Positions 8,751-17,472 of a stretch of 64,000 bases of DNA are shown piece after piece (within the stretch, counting starts at the first letter, position 1; every line of letters begins with the position of its first letter). The translations under genes and the position numbers were made by a program. Location: NCBI RefSeq assembly GCF_008727735.1, contig NZ_CP044227.1:1550001-1614000 (forward strand), read 5' to 3'. The notes under the pieces were generated by a model. The model was not told the DNA's origin, did no database searches, and worked only from the letters and a program-made list of their open reading frames with translations. Source of the DNA: Flintibacter sp. KGMB00164 (GTDB taxonomy: Bacteria > Bacillota > Clostridia > Oscillospirales > Oscillospiraceae).

Positions 8751-9158
8751 ATGACAAATCTTCTATACAGCTTAATGATATTCAATGAGAGGCTTGAAGG
8801 GTTTTTTATCGGAGTGTTTGAATCCAGCGAAAAGGCCAGGCAAGTGGCGGAACACTACTTATCTGCTCTCCCAGGATTCCGGGATTACCCCTGCACCTAT
8901 GAGATCACAGAAAAGTTGGTGGTCGGTACAATCGGCCAATCTCAGAAAGTCCATATGATCTGGGGCTGGGACGAGGATGAAAATGGGAACGAGACAGGTA
9001 TTTGGAGCAGCACCTGCTATACGGATAAGCAGAACGCCCAACAGGCTCTGGAAGAAGCAAGGCGGAGTATGAACAAGCAAGAGTGGAGCTTGGATACCTA
9101 CCTCATTGGTCAATGCCACTGGACAGAGGGCTTCACACGTGTCTTTTCTTCAGAATAA
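8751..9158 (+). CDS. hypothetical protein (immunity-like, unknown)
   Basis: A 135-residue soluble protein. The frame is open upstream, but ATG 8751 gives the natural N-terminus and the upstream part overlaps the truncated gene. The first half has the pattern FFIGVFESSEKARQVAEHYL then LPGFRDYPCTYEI, seen from memory in small uncharacterised clostridial proteins that accompany immunity genes. The ribosome-binding site (GGGTGGAAG) is weak. Function unknown. Confidence 0.6.
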   Translation: MTNLLYSLMIFNERLEGFFIGVFESSEKARQVAEHYLSALPGFRDYPCTYEITEKLVVGTIGQSQKVHMIWGWDEDENGNETGIWSSTCYTDKQNAQQALEEARRSMNKQEWSLDTYLIGQCHWTEGFTRVFSSE

Positions 9159-9194
9159 GAACAATATAAAATACATAAGCGAGGAGATCAGGCA

Positions 9195-9788
9195 ATGGCT
9201 TTGAGTTATGATGAAATGCAGCAACTGTTTGAACAAATGGGATTCAAAGGCTTTTCCATGCGAGCGTATGATGCACAGATGGAATATCTTATTTCTGAGG
9301 CGATGGAAGACAATGCAAAAGCGTATATGATTGATGTAGTCCCCGGTGACCTTGAATTCGGACAGAATGATGGGATTGCCTTACTGGAAAAGCATTATTA
9401 TAAAGAGGCTAATATGGCTCGTCTGCTTCGTAAGTGGTTGGATATCGTTCTCCATTTTTCATGCTACTATCCGCTGGAGACTGTTCTGGTTACTGGCGTA
9501 GGCTTACCAGATATAGAAGATTTCAAAGAGCAAACACCCAATGAAGAAGGATATTACCTGGAATTCCCAATGGAATCTATCCATGACATGGATGAGCTGT
9601 CTGACCTGGTGTTTCAAAAGACCTTTGGGACCATGAGATTTTTGTTCCCAACACTGGATATGGTGTTTCATATTGAGACCGGTGAGGTATATAATATTGT
9701 CACGCTGAAGAAAATTACGGAAGAAAACCAGACAGCAATAGAACTCCTGCGGAAACTTGTGGCAGCTCAGGGATTATTTCTTGTGTAA
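9195..9788 (+). CDS. hypothetical soluble protein
   Basis: A 197-residue acidic protein with no membrane segment or motif that I recognise. Start ATG follows GCGAGGAGATC. It is 36 bases after the previous gene and 16 bases before the next, so it belongs to a co-directional set of small genes from 8307 to 11110. The AT-richer codon use contrasts with the core genes and supports horizontal origin. Confidence 0.65.
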   Translation: MALSYDEMQQLFEQMGFKGFSMRAYDAQMEYLISEAMEDNAKAYMIDVVPGDLEFGQNDGIALLEKHYYKEANMARLLRKWLDIVLHFSCYYPLETVLVTGVGLPDIEDFKEQTPNEEGYYLEFPMESIHDMDELSDLVFQKTFGTMRFLFPTLDMVFHIETGEVYNIVTLKKITEENQTAIELLRKLVAAQGLFLV

Positions 9789-9804
9789 AGGAGGATCGTG
9801 TGCC

Positions 9805-10149
9805 ATGAGTGAGATGTTGCTGAACGGGATGTTGTTTGATGATTACCTTGCAAAGTATGAGATATTTGAGAAAACCACACAGTTCATGATGGAGTACCTG
9901 AAAAATTGGTACGATGATGATCCGGAAGATTTTCAGAGAGAAATGTGGGCAGATTACCGGACTGTGGCAGAAGCCTATCAGTTTAAGCGGAAAATTGCCG
10001 CATTTGAGAAAAACTATATGTATGACACGCCCCTGCTCTGCATTGCTTTCAGTATGGACATCAATGATAATGATGGTAATTATGTGGCAATTTATACCGC
10101 AATTTTTGACCTTAACGGTAACTGCATTGATGACCTGCTGCGTAAATGA
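9805..10149 (+). CDS. hypothetical small acidic protein
   Basis: A 114-residue soluble protein. An upstream in-frame codon exists inside the previous gene, but ATG 9805 is preceded by AAAGGAGG and was chosen. Many Asp/Glu and aromatic residues; the C-terminal half reads as alternating strands (AFSMDINDNDGNYVAIYTAI). No family recognised. It lies in the small-protein array. Confidence 0.6.
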   Translation: MSEMLLNGMLFDDYLAKYEIFEKTTQFMMEYLKNWYDDDPEDFQREMWADYRTVAEAYQFKRKIAAFEKNYMYDTPLLCIAFSMDINDNDGNYVAIYTAIFDLNGNCIDDLLRK

Positions 10150-10216
10150 TATTGATCAGTCATCTGTGATAGATTTTCGAGATTAGACGCAGAATGCTAA
10201 AAGCGTTTCGATATTC

Positions 10217-10684
10217 ATGAGTAAAAGGATGTTCACCATGAGTCAGTGTATTTTTATAGCAGCCGATACTCCCTTGCCCGAAGTCACACCACCACAAGAT
10301 TATCCTCTACATATTGATTTGGACGCCGGCACCATCTTTGATGGGGGAGCGGATGATAATTATTTCCTGCTGCCCTTTGACGAGGTGGATCTATACTGCG
10401 AGAAGAAATACGGAGTTTATCTTGAACTTCCTCAATTCACCAATGGACGGGCCGAGCAAATGATTGCTTATATCAGAACAGTTCTGATGCAATCTGACAG
10501 CGTAGAAATTTGGAATGTCTGGCTCTCGGGCTATTGGGAATTTGATGATAGGCCCCATATCTGTAAACGAACCGTTCCTATTGACGAATTGACCGCAGAG
10601 GACATAAAAGAGATCGTCCAAGCGGAGAACTGGGACAATAAGGATAAAAATCGGCCGTGGTTTTACTGTTTGGAAATAATTTAA
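10217..10684 (+). CDS. hypothetical acidic protein (immunity-like)
   Basis: A 155-residue soluble acidic protein. The start could be ATG 10217, 10229 or 10238; the last two are closer to the AAAGGATG site. It has the pattern PLHIDLDAGTIFDGG followed by an aromatic-rich C-terminal half ending in WFYCLEII. Such small lone proteins often serve as immunity factors to polymorphic toxins, but no toxin gene is adjacent and the family is not identified. Confidence 0.6.
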   Translation: MSKRMFTMSQCIFIAADTPLPEVTPPQDYPLHIDLDAGTIFDGGADDNYFLLPFDEVDLYCEKKYGVYLELPQFTNGRAEQMIAYIRTVLMQSDSVEIWNVWLSGYWEFDDRPHICKRTVPIDELTAEDIKEIVQAENWDNKDKNRPWFYCLEII

Positions 10685-10708
10685 TTGACGGAAAAGCAGG
10701 GGGGAATA

Positions 10709-11110
10709 ATGGAGAACAACTGGAAAGCATGGATACCACACTATGATTTAGAAAATAAATACTTTATATGTAAGGTCGTTGATGACGAAGATGGGCTTCA
10801 ACTATTTCTCATAAGCAATGACTATACGAAGAAAATATGTGTCCAGTTTCCAGGTATGGTATATGCCTATCGAAATCGGCTTGAACTTGCAGCACTTTGC
10901 ACTTTAGATAAGATTGAAGATAAAACCAGAGGGTTCTTGGCATCGGATTGGACTTTCTTTGTTGTGGAAAATTCTGCTTATGCAAAAGAGATTGCAAAAG
11001 AATCGCAAGACATATATCCATTTTCACAGCTTATCCATTTTGCTATTGTTGGAGGCCAAGCATTATTTGAGGTTATAACGGATGCACTACCTATAATCAC
11101 CGAAGGCTGA
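10709..11110 (+). CDS. hypothetical protein (immunity-like)
   Basis: A 133-residue soluble protein. ATG 10709 after GCAGGGGGGAAT was preferred to an upstream TTG. The pattern ENNWKAWIPHYDL, a central AYRNRLE and then WTFFVVENSAYAKEI resembles small uncharacterised proteins that I associate with immunity arrays. No catalytic motif is visible. It is the last gene of the 8307-11110 set. Confidence 0.6.
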   Translation: MENNWKAWIPHYDLENKYFICKVVDDEDGLQLFLISNDYTKKICVQFPGMVYAYRNRLELAALCTLDKIEDKTRGFLASDWTFFVVENSAYAKEIAKESQDIYPFSQLIHFAIVGGQALFEVITDALPIITEG

Positions 11111-11593
11111 GAATTTCCACCTGAAGATATAGTCGATGAAATAACATGGACACAGATATATTACCAAGAAACTTCTATTCTGCTCAGATCCGTAGATATG
11201 ACGACTTCATTTTTATTTTACAGAACATCCACTATCCTTGCAGGAACTTTTTCCGCTGAACAGTTCGCGACTATTACACCTGATCTGTTCGATTACGTTG
11301 GTTAGGAGGCACTTTAGGTGGAATCGGACAGCAATGCTTCTATCGCCCCCTAGTCTCCTAATTTTTGGAGACCAGGAGGAGTATTATACGAGATAGGCCC
11401 CAGGACTTGCGCCGCATAAAACAAAAGACGGCCACCCCTTCTAAAAAGAGGCACCTCTCCTGTGTTCAAACCAGAAACCCGTCTGTGGTATTTCTGTGGT
11501 CAGATGTAAAAGTAATTTTTTCGCTCTCAATTTTTGTAATATAAAGCAAGGAAAAAGAAAAACCGCCATTTTCATGCGAAAATGGCGGTTTTT
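11111..11593. other. gene-free stretch with left copy of a long direct repeat
   Basis: No credible gene. From about 11405 to 11593 the sequence matches 36580-36766 imperfectly (shared blocks CACCCCTTCT, CCAGAAACC, GTCTGTGGTATTTCTGTGGT, GCTCTCAATTTT and the CCGCCATTTTC hairpin at 11561-11590). The repeat continues into the tRNA-Pro fragment. Confidence 0.7.
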
Positions 11594-11639
11594 TGGTCCG
11601 AGTGGCGGGATTTGAACCCACGGCCTCATGGACCCGAAC
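11594..11639 (-). repeat. 3' half of tRNA-Pro, candidate attachment site
   Basis: These 46 bases are identical to the 3' 46 bases of the intact tRNA-Pro(CGG) at 36767-36842, from the anticodon loop to the CCA end, in the same orientation. The match stops sharply at 11639. A partial tRNA copy of this kind is the usual footprint of a tyrosine-recombinase element integrated in a tRNA gene. Confidence 0.85.
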
Positions 11640-12075
11640 GGATTTATAAAAATTTTCCTGTTAATTATTGCTGCTTTGAAACGTTTCCGCTCCGTTCCAC
11701 TTCATCTTTAGCCCTCTTTGTCCATGCTAGTTCCGTGTAGTACAGGGCGGTGTGTGGTATGTTCTGTGGTCAAAACGCTCCCCAGCCTGTGCCGGTTCTT
11801 TGTACTGGCAGGGGAGGGGAGCGTTCTTTCTGCTTCTGATTGCCTGTATTGTACCTCTGAAGGCGGGATGAAGCAAGTTATTTCTCCATCATCCACGGCT
11901 CAGAAATTGGGGGACTATAAACAAAAAGAGGCCTTTTACTACCCAAGATTAAAAAACTTAAGAAGATGAAGATATTATGTGTTTCCTCTAGCTGTTCCTA
12001 CTTTCTCCATTGCAGAGTACTTATAGGTTTAAATAGGTTTAAACAACTACACTGGATGGATCACCACCAAATGAA
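11640..12075. other. gene-free stretch with terminator-like hairpin and copy 4 of the TTAAGA box
   Basis: Contains a third TGTGGTATGTTCTGTGGTCA motif (11754-11773) like that in the long direct repeat, a hairpin AACGCTCCCC/GGGGAGCGTT (11774-11825) followed by CTTTC, and the fourth TTAAGA module (GGGGGACTATAAAC at about 11908, TTAAAA 11949, TTAAGA 11958). No gene follows the box in its direction, so it looks like debris. Confidence 0.55.
11949..11963 (+). promoter_or_regulatory. TTAAGA box, copy 4, orphan
   Basis: TTAAAA and TTAAGA spaced 9 bases, preceded by the same GGGGGACT-x-x-AAAC block as copies 1 and 2. The nearest TATTAT (11973) is too close for the geometry of the others, and the gene to the right is on the other strand. 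Confidence 0.4.
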
Positions 12076-13230
12076 TTATAGGAGCGGACTATCCAGAATC
12101 ATACGAAGTTTTACTGCTAAAGCAATGGTTTCATGGAAGCATATATTATCGGATTCTAGCCCTAGGGCTTCTTTGACCCGATTTACTCGGTAGCGAATGG
12201 TGTTTTCGTGTTGGGACAGCGCCTTTGCTGTCTCAGAGTAACTACCCTTATTGGCAACAAATGTTTCAATTGTGTGAAGCGCATCACATGCGGACTCAGA
12301 AGAAAATTTGAGCCGAATTGCTTCGACATATGACTGATAAAAATCATGTGCCTCTTTGCAATCTTTTAACCCAAGTACAAGTTGTAAAACGGAAAGAGGG
12401 TTGTAAGTGACACAGGAAATGTGGAGAGTTTCAGCTACGTTTAGTGCTTTCAATGCCTCGTTTAGAGCAAGATCAATTTTGTCTTTAGTATAAATCATGC
12501 TGTATCCCAAAATTGGATCCCGAATAAATTGTTTTAGTCTGGATGCAGTAGAGTCAGAATAATGCCGAAGGCCCTTTTCCGTTTCCGAACTGAGGATAAA
12601 TATCATGGTATTATCCATTTTAACATAAATATCATGACTCTGCTTGGAATAGTAAAATTCTAATTCAAAATTGGTAGAATCAAACATGGGATCTCCGTGG
12701 GCTGCAATTACACGAAGGTATGATTGGATATTAGGATTGATGCTGCTGAGCGTATTTAATTTCTCTCGATCGGATAATTGGCCGCGCATGATTCGCTCTA
12801 ATTTTAAATAGTTGATCGTATTGGAATTGTCGGCAGCAAGGTATCGACTGACCACGTCAATGATTTGTGCATACGGGTAATTGTTTGGAATTAAAACAAT
12901 AGGGAAGTTGTTTTGATCACATTGGGCCAAAATGTCTGGGGATAAGACATAAAGCATTTCATCCGTTACAACAAAAAGGCCGCTGCTTTTAGTCTGAATC
13001 AGCGTGGTAATATACAGAGGGATATTCTCTTTGTTATGTAAAAATTGCGTTAGATCTGTTATAAATACGTCGCCGGCGGACAGTATTCCAAGATCAATCA
13101 AATCTTTGCTACATAAACAATCAAAGACCGATATCCTCTTCACTGGTTTACATAAGCCATCTTGGCCACTAAGTATGCGTATGTCATGGAATAAAGGGTT
13201 TTTTAAAATATCTTTTAACTGAATTAACAT
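12076..13230 (-). CDS. PucR family transcriptional regulator
   Basis: A 384-residue regulator. The N-terminal PucR-type domain covers about residues 5-120, a central GGDEF-like/CdaR region follows, and the C-terminal helix-turn-helix shows SYSETAKALSQHENTIRYRV near residue 335. An upstream in-frame start exists, but ATG 13230 follows GGGGGGAC and begins the PucR domain. PucR regulators usually control uptake and breakdown of purines or related nitrogen compounds. It lies downstream of an NCS1-type permease on the same strand and across from two hydrolase genes, so it probably controls this cluster. Confidence 0.88.
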   Translation of the reverse strand: MLIQLKDILKNPLFHDIRILSGQDGLCKPVKRISVFDCLCSKDLIDLGILSAGDVFITDLTQFLHNKENIPLYITTLIQTKSSGLFVVTDEMLYVLSPDILAQCDQNNFPIVLIPNNYPYAQIIDVVSRYLAADNSNTINYLKLERIMRGQLSDREKLNTLSSINPNIQSYLRVIAAHGDPMFDSTNFELEFYYSKQSHDIYVKMDNTMIFILSSETEKGLRHYSDSTASRLKQFIRDPILGYSMIYTKDKIDLALNEALKALNVAETLHISCVTYNPLSVLQLVLGLKDCKEAHDFYQSYVEAIRLKFSSESACDALHTIETFVANKGSYSETAKALSQHENTIRYRVNRVKEALGLESDNICFHETIALAVKLRMILDSPLL

Positions 13231-13290
13231 ACTGTCCCCCCTTTTTATCTCTGTTGCTGATTTTAATACAAAAGAGTATGAATAAGCAAT

Positions 13291-13331
13291 AAAAAGTATT
13301 GCCAATCCTTTCTGGGATTGGCAATACTTTT
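13291..13331 (-). terminator. intrinsic terminator of the NCS1 permease gene
   Basis: 16-bp perfect stem AAAGTATTGCCAATCC with GGATTGGCAATACTTT and a 6-base loop. It overlaps the permease stop codon and has A/T runs on both sides. The PucR gene starts 60 bases further on. Confidence 0.88.
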
Positions 13332-14613
13332 ATTGCTCTCTATTCCTTCTTCTTTCATCTCTAACTTTAATTAGCACCACATATATAATTGCAGCTGTAA
13401 ATACACCCTGTGCAAGGGGAATTCCATATGGGATCAGACGAATAATTGCGTAACCGCATAGCCATGAAATAATTCCAATCCAGTTGACTCCTTCTGCGAC
13501 CTCATATCGAGATGGATCTCCTTTCCTGATAATCCAGTAATCTGCAAGAATGACACCCATGGTAGGAAGGAGTAGATCAGCCAAAATATACAGAAAATCT
13601 TCAAAGTGATTGGCCAAACCAAATGCGGCAAAAATAGTTCCCAAAGCTCCTGAAATCATAGTGGCTAAAGCGCGATCATGATCAGGGAGATGGAACAACA
13701 AAACCGCATTGATTCCACCAGAATAAGCGTTGGTCGTATTGGTAGTCCAAGTAGCGGCAATCAGAACCAGCATTCCCAGCACAGGAATTCCAATCTCACA
13801 AAATACCAGTGTGATATCATACTGCTGCGCCACACGGGTCATCAGGGCACCTAGAACAACCATTAGAATACCGGCAGGAGCAACCCCTAGAGTACTGGAG
13901 AGTATCGTGTCTCGTCTTGATTTTTGGTAGCGGGTTACATCGGAAGCAGACAAGCATCCAGCGGCCATAAAGCTAATGGTAAGGACAATGCCTCCTCCAA
14001 AGGTCATGGTGGACTGTTCCGGATCTACGTATAGCATATTTGTTCCGTATTTGTTTAATGCCAAAATACAACCACCAATTGTTACAAAAAACAAGGCGGG
14101 TACCGCGACCATATTTAGTTTGTCTAAGGCGTTGATGCCATAGACTGCTGTGACCAGCATAATGGCACCCCAGATAACAATAGAAATGACGTTTGGAATT
14201 TTTATATGAAAAAATTCCGCAATTAAATTGGAAAATGCGTCACCGCATACGCCGGTCTGTACTGCGAACCAGCCAATCATCGAAATGAGAACTAGCAAGC
14301 TGATAATGTACTGCGCTCCTTTTCGTCCAAACCCACCCATAGCGGTTACACAAGTCGGTACGCCAAGATCGCTTCCCATGACACCCATCAGACAGAAGAA
14401 GACGATTACAATTATGTATCCTACTGCGCCAGACGCAATTGCCTGTGCAAGCGGCATACTTTCAGCCAACATCCCTCCTAATAATAAGCTAGGGACACAG
14501 ATCATGATCCCTGCTTGGATCATGGCAACGTCAAGCCAGCTTTTTCGTTCGCTTAAAGGAACTTTCTCTAGGGTTGTTGTCTCAACTCCACTGGTTTTAG
14601 ATTGTGTTGACAT
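13330..14613 (-). CDS. NCS1-type nucleobase permease (CodB-like)
   Basis: A 427-residue membrane transporter with about twelve hydrophobic segments. The family pattern is seen in the N-terminal WLDVAMIQAG, in GVPTCVTAMGGFGRKGAQYI around residue 85, and in ATWTTNTTNAYSGG around residue 285. NCS1 carriers import cytosine, allantoin, hydantoins, purines or pyridoxine with a cation. Substrate not determinable, but the PucR neighbour points to a nitrogen heterocycle. It is divergent from the hydrolase gene at 14805, with a shared 190-base AT-rich control region. Confidence 0.88.
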   Translation of the reverse strand: MSTQSKTSGVETTTLEKVPLSERKSWLDVAMIQAGIMICVPSLLLGGMLAESMPLAQAIASGAVGYIIVIVFFCLMGVMGSDLGVPTCVTAMGGFGRKGAQYIISLLVLISMIGWFAVQTGVCGDAFSNLIAEFFHIKIPNVISIVIWGAIMLVTAVYGINALDKLNMVAVPALFFVTIGGCILALNKYGTNMLYVDPEQSTMTFGGGIVLTISFMAAGCLSASDVTRYQKSRRDTILSSTLGVAPAGILMVVLGALMTRVAQQYDITLVFCEIGIPVLGMLVLIAATWTTNTTNAYSGGINAVLLFHLPDHDRALATMISGALGTIFAAFGLANHFEDFLYILADLLLPTMGVILADYWIIRKGDPSRYEVAEGVNWIGIISWLCGYAIIRLIPYGIPLAQGVFTAAIIYVVLIKVRDERRRNREQ

Positions 14614-14804
14614 ATAATCCCCTCCTTTTTACTTGTGTTGGGAGTAGTATACAAGATTGAGAAAAAAGTGTCGTTGTAATTATTATAAAATCACAAAATA
14701 TATTTTAAAATAATTCTAAAGATGTGGTTCCAATAATGCGTTATACTGCCAACAGAAACCAAGGAATAACAAATAAAAATAACACATGAAAGAAGGAGCA
14801 GATT

Positions 14805-15836
14805 ATGTTGAAGTATGAATTGCAAACAGCGGCAGACAGATTGATCCGAGATATTTTTGCGGTTCAGCCAGAGGAGACCGTGGTAATCACTGCGGATACC
14901 AGTTCAAATTTTGACGTAGTCGATGCAGTGGCATCCAGTGTGGTAGCTGTAGGGGCAAAACCTATGGTTATTACGGTCAAAACCCCTGGTGGCGTAGGAA
15001 AAGCTGCTGATCCGGATCTTCCGGTGGAAGCTCTGTCCGCCGTTTTGTCTAAAGCAGATGTATGGTTGGAATTCAATCATCAATGGCTGCTGTATTCCAC
15101 GCCGTTTTCCGTAGCAGAGCGGGCAAATAAGAAAATGCGTTATATGTGCCTGGTTGATTTTGAGCCAGGTGTAATGTGGCGTCTTTTGGGAAAGGTAGAC
15201 TGCAGCAAACTAAAAGAATTTATGCTGCACGCCAAAGAACTGCATAAAAAAGCGAAGACGATGCGGGTAACTACTCCCGCGGGAACCGATGTACATTTTG
15301 AGATGGATCAGAACCACTATATGACATGCGATTATGGTGATGCCACAACGCCGGGTATTTACATGGTGCCTGGGCAGTTAAACGTAGTACCCAAGTTTGG
15401 CACCGTAGAGGGGAAAATTGTGTTTGACGGAACGGTTACTCCGCCGTTCAGTTCGGCATTAAAGGAACCAATTGTACTTACTATTGAGCATGGCGTGATT
15501 GTTAAGGTTGAGGGCGGCAGTCAGGCAAGAGAGTATGATGCGTGGCTACATTCCTTTGAGGATGAGGGCATGCTTAAAATCGCTCACGTTGCCTATGGCT
15601 TTAATCCAGGCGCGACTTTGACAGGAAATGTTGTGGAAGATGAGCGTGTCTGGGGATGCACGGAATGGGGAATTGGATTTGTCAGTGAGATAGATGCCCC
15701 GCCGGTTGGTCAGGATGCCAAATCTCATTCGGATGGAATCTGTCTGAATGCCAGTGTGTGGCTGGATGATAAACCTCTTATGCTGGATGGAAAAATTGTT
15801 CATGAGGAATTGGTGCCGTTGTCCCCGGTGAAATAA
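14805..15836 (+). CDS. M29-aminopeptidase/NicX-like metalloenzyme
   Basis: A 343-residue cytoplasmic protein of the thermophilic-metalloprotease fold. The C-terminal metal-binding pattern is visible as GxNPGATLTGNVVEDER (about residue 265) and a late HSDGI (about 308). The family includes leucyl aminopeptidases of type M29 and the iron-dependent 2,5-dihydroxypyridine dioxygenase NicX; ring dioxygenation needs oxygen and would be odd in an anaerobe, so a hydrolase is more likely. It starts after GAAGGAGCAG. Together with the M20 gene behind it and the divergent permease it forms an uptake-and-hydrolysis cluster. Confidence 0.75.
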   Translation: MLKYELQTAADRLIRDIFAVQPEETVVITADTSSNFDVVDAVASSVVAVGAKPMVITVKTPGGVGKAADPDLPVEALSAVLSKADVWLEFNHQWLLYSTPFSVAERANKKMRYMCLVDFEPGVMWRLLGKVDCSKLKEFMLHAKELHKKAKTMRVTTPAGTDVHFEMDQNHYMTCDYGDATTPGIYMVPGQLNVVPKFGTVEGKIVFDGTVTPPFSSALKEPIVLTIEHGVIVKVEGGSQAREYDAWLHSFEDEGMLKIAHVAYGFNPGATLTGNVVEDERVWGCTEWGIGFVSEIDAPPVGQDAKSHSDGICLNASVWLDDKPLMLDGKIVHEELVPLSPVK

Positions 15837-15859
15837 AAAGTGTAAGATAGTCAAGTAAG

Positions 15860-15908
15860 GTACGCTGTCCGGCGGCAAATGGATTTTCGCTGTCGGGCAG
15901 CGTACTTT
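15860..15908 (+). terminator. hairpin between the two hydrolase genes
   Basis: Stem GTACGCTG with CAGCGTAC, extended by CCG/CGG, followed by TTTAA. It may be a terminator or an attenuator in front of the M20 peptidase gene. Confidence 0.6.
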
Positions 15909-15933
15909 AAGCAAAGAGAAGGGGATGTGAACA

Positions 15934-17331
15934 TTGAATTTAGACGCATTTATTCAAAATTACAAGAAAGATATGGTGGAAGATATTATTTCATTGGTTC
16001 ATATTCCATCCGTTTTTGATCCGCAAACACAAGACAAGGGTCAGCCCTTTGGTGAGAATATCAAGAAGGCACTTGATACTGTATTGGAAAAAGCAAAGGA
16101 AATGGGAATGCAGACCAGAAATTTGGAGGGATATGCCGGTGAAATTACAGTAGGAACCGGAGCATTCATTATCGGGGTATTGGCCCACATCGATGTCGTC
16201 GCAGCAGGCGACGGGTGGGACACACCGGCGTTTTCTGGAACAGTAAAAGAGAATAAGCTTTTTGGGCGGGGAAGTGCAGACGATAAAGGGCCGTTAATTA
16301 GCAGTCTCTATGCAATCAAGTATTTACTGGATGAGCATCGTATCCCAGACGGAACCAGCATTCGTTTGATTATAGGGACCAACGAGGAGGAAGATTGGAA
16401 ATGCATGGAGTACTACCGAGAACATGTGTCCCAACTTCCCAATTTCTCCATCGTGCCAGATGGATATTTTCCGTTGATCTCTTGCGAAAAAGGCCTTTTG
16501 GATCTTGATATAACTATTCCACTGAAACAACAAGAGGCTCCTTTCCTACGGGAACTGAGCGGAGGGAACGGGCGCAATATTGTTCCCAGCAGGGCATCAT
16601 GTCTTTTGGAATACGGGACTGTCCGTGAGGCAGAGAAGGCCGCTGAACAGCTGAGTCTGTGCCAGGGAATCTCAGCTTGCGCAGAAGGGCGGATGGTGCA
16701 TGCGGTGTCGGAAGGAATCGGTGTACATGCCATGACGCCGGAAAAGGGAATCAATGCGATTGGACAGCTGATGGATGCCCTTGGGAGTTTGGAAGAGTGG
16801 TGCAGGCCAAGCAGTTTTGTTCAGCAATATAATCATTATATCGGACAAGATTATCATGGAAAAGGGCTCAACTGCGATGTCCGGGATGAAATGTCTGGCC
16901 GCACCACATTTAATGTAGGTGTCATTCAGCAAAAAGATAACTATATCGCGCTGGAAGCTGACTTGCGATATCCTGTTTCATGGGAAAAGAATGAGGTTGT
17001 GCATCGGCTGAGCACCACTTGTGATGAGGCTGGATTTGGCTTGCAGATCCGAAACTCTTTCCCTCCAATTTTCCGCGATCCCGACTCCGAATTTGTAAAG
17101 AGATTGTTGGACGTCTATCGCGAAGAGACAGGCGATACAGCTTGTAATCCAATTGCGATAGGAGGAGCTACTTATGCGCGCGTTCTACCCAACGCAGTGG
17201 CATATGGGCCACTGTTCCCACATGAAGTTGAATTGGCCCACATGCCTAATGAGAACTTGAATTTAGAAAGCCTGGAACGGATGACCAGAATTTATGCCAG
17301 GGCTTTGGAATCGCTGCTTCAGATGAAATAA
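15934..17331 (+). CDS. M20 family dipeptidase (PepV/Sapep-like)
   Basis: A 465-residue zinc-dependent dipeptidase-type hydrolase. First metal ligands in GVLAHIDVVAAG (near residue 86), the bridging Asp in FGRGSADDKGP (near 115), and the catalytic Glu pair in GTNEEEDWKC (near 150); an inserted lid domain follows and the C-terminal ligand region is PHEVELAHMPNE. Length matches the PepV class. The start is TTG 15934, nine bases after AGAAGGGG; no in-frame ATG is usable. Probably co-transcribed with the M29/NicX-like gene. Confidence 0.9.
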   Translation: MNLDAFIQNYKKDMVEDIISLVHIPSVFDPQTQDKGQPFGENIKKALDTVLEKAKEMGMQTRNLEGYAGEITVGTGAFIIGVLAHIDVVAAGDGWDTPAFSGTVKENKLFGRGSADDKGPLISSLYAIKYLLDEHRIPDGTSIRLIIGTNEEEDWKCMEYYREHVSQLPNFSIVPDGYFPLISCEKGLLDLDITIPLKQQEAPFLRELSGGNGRNIVPSRASCLLEYGTVREAEKAAEQLSLCQGISACAEGRMVHAVSEGIGVHAMTPEKGINAIGQLMDALGSLEEWCRPSSFVQQYNHYIGQDYHGKGLNCDVRDEMSGRTTFNVGVIQQKDNYIALEADLRYPVSWEKNEVVHRLSTTCDEAGFGLQIRNSFPPIFRDPDSEFVKRLLDVYREETGDTACNPIAIGGATYARVLPNAVAYGPLFPHEVELAHMPNENLNLESLERMTRIYARALESLLQMK

Positions 17332-17404
17332 AGATATTATTTTCGACTATTTTCCCACTTCATTCGTACGGAAATATTTTTGGATAAGTAGTTCCTGTGT
17401 AAAC

Positions 17405-17466
17405 GTCAAATCTCCCGGCAAATAAAAAGGCCGTCATCTCAGTACCCAAGCAAAGAGATGGCGGCC
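17405..17466. repeat. IS66-like end sequence, copy A
   Basis: TCAAATCTCCCGGC followed by AAATAAAAAGG and an inverted repeat (GGCCGTCATCTC/GAGATGGCGGCC). It matches 21821-21880. It lies at the 3' side of the transposase remnant below and begins near GTAAACG, as expected for an IS66 terminus. Confidence 0.6.
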
Positions 17467-17472
17467 AGTCAT

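Noticed and set aside
11966-12193. Gene downstream of the fourth TTAAGA box
   Set aside because: The plus-strand frame lies mostly antisense to the PucR coding end, lacks a ribosome-binding site and has no motif.
15836-15933. Riboswitch between the two hydrolase genes
   Set aside because: Only a single hairpin of about 50 bases; no known aptamer features.
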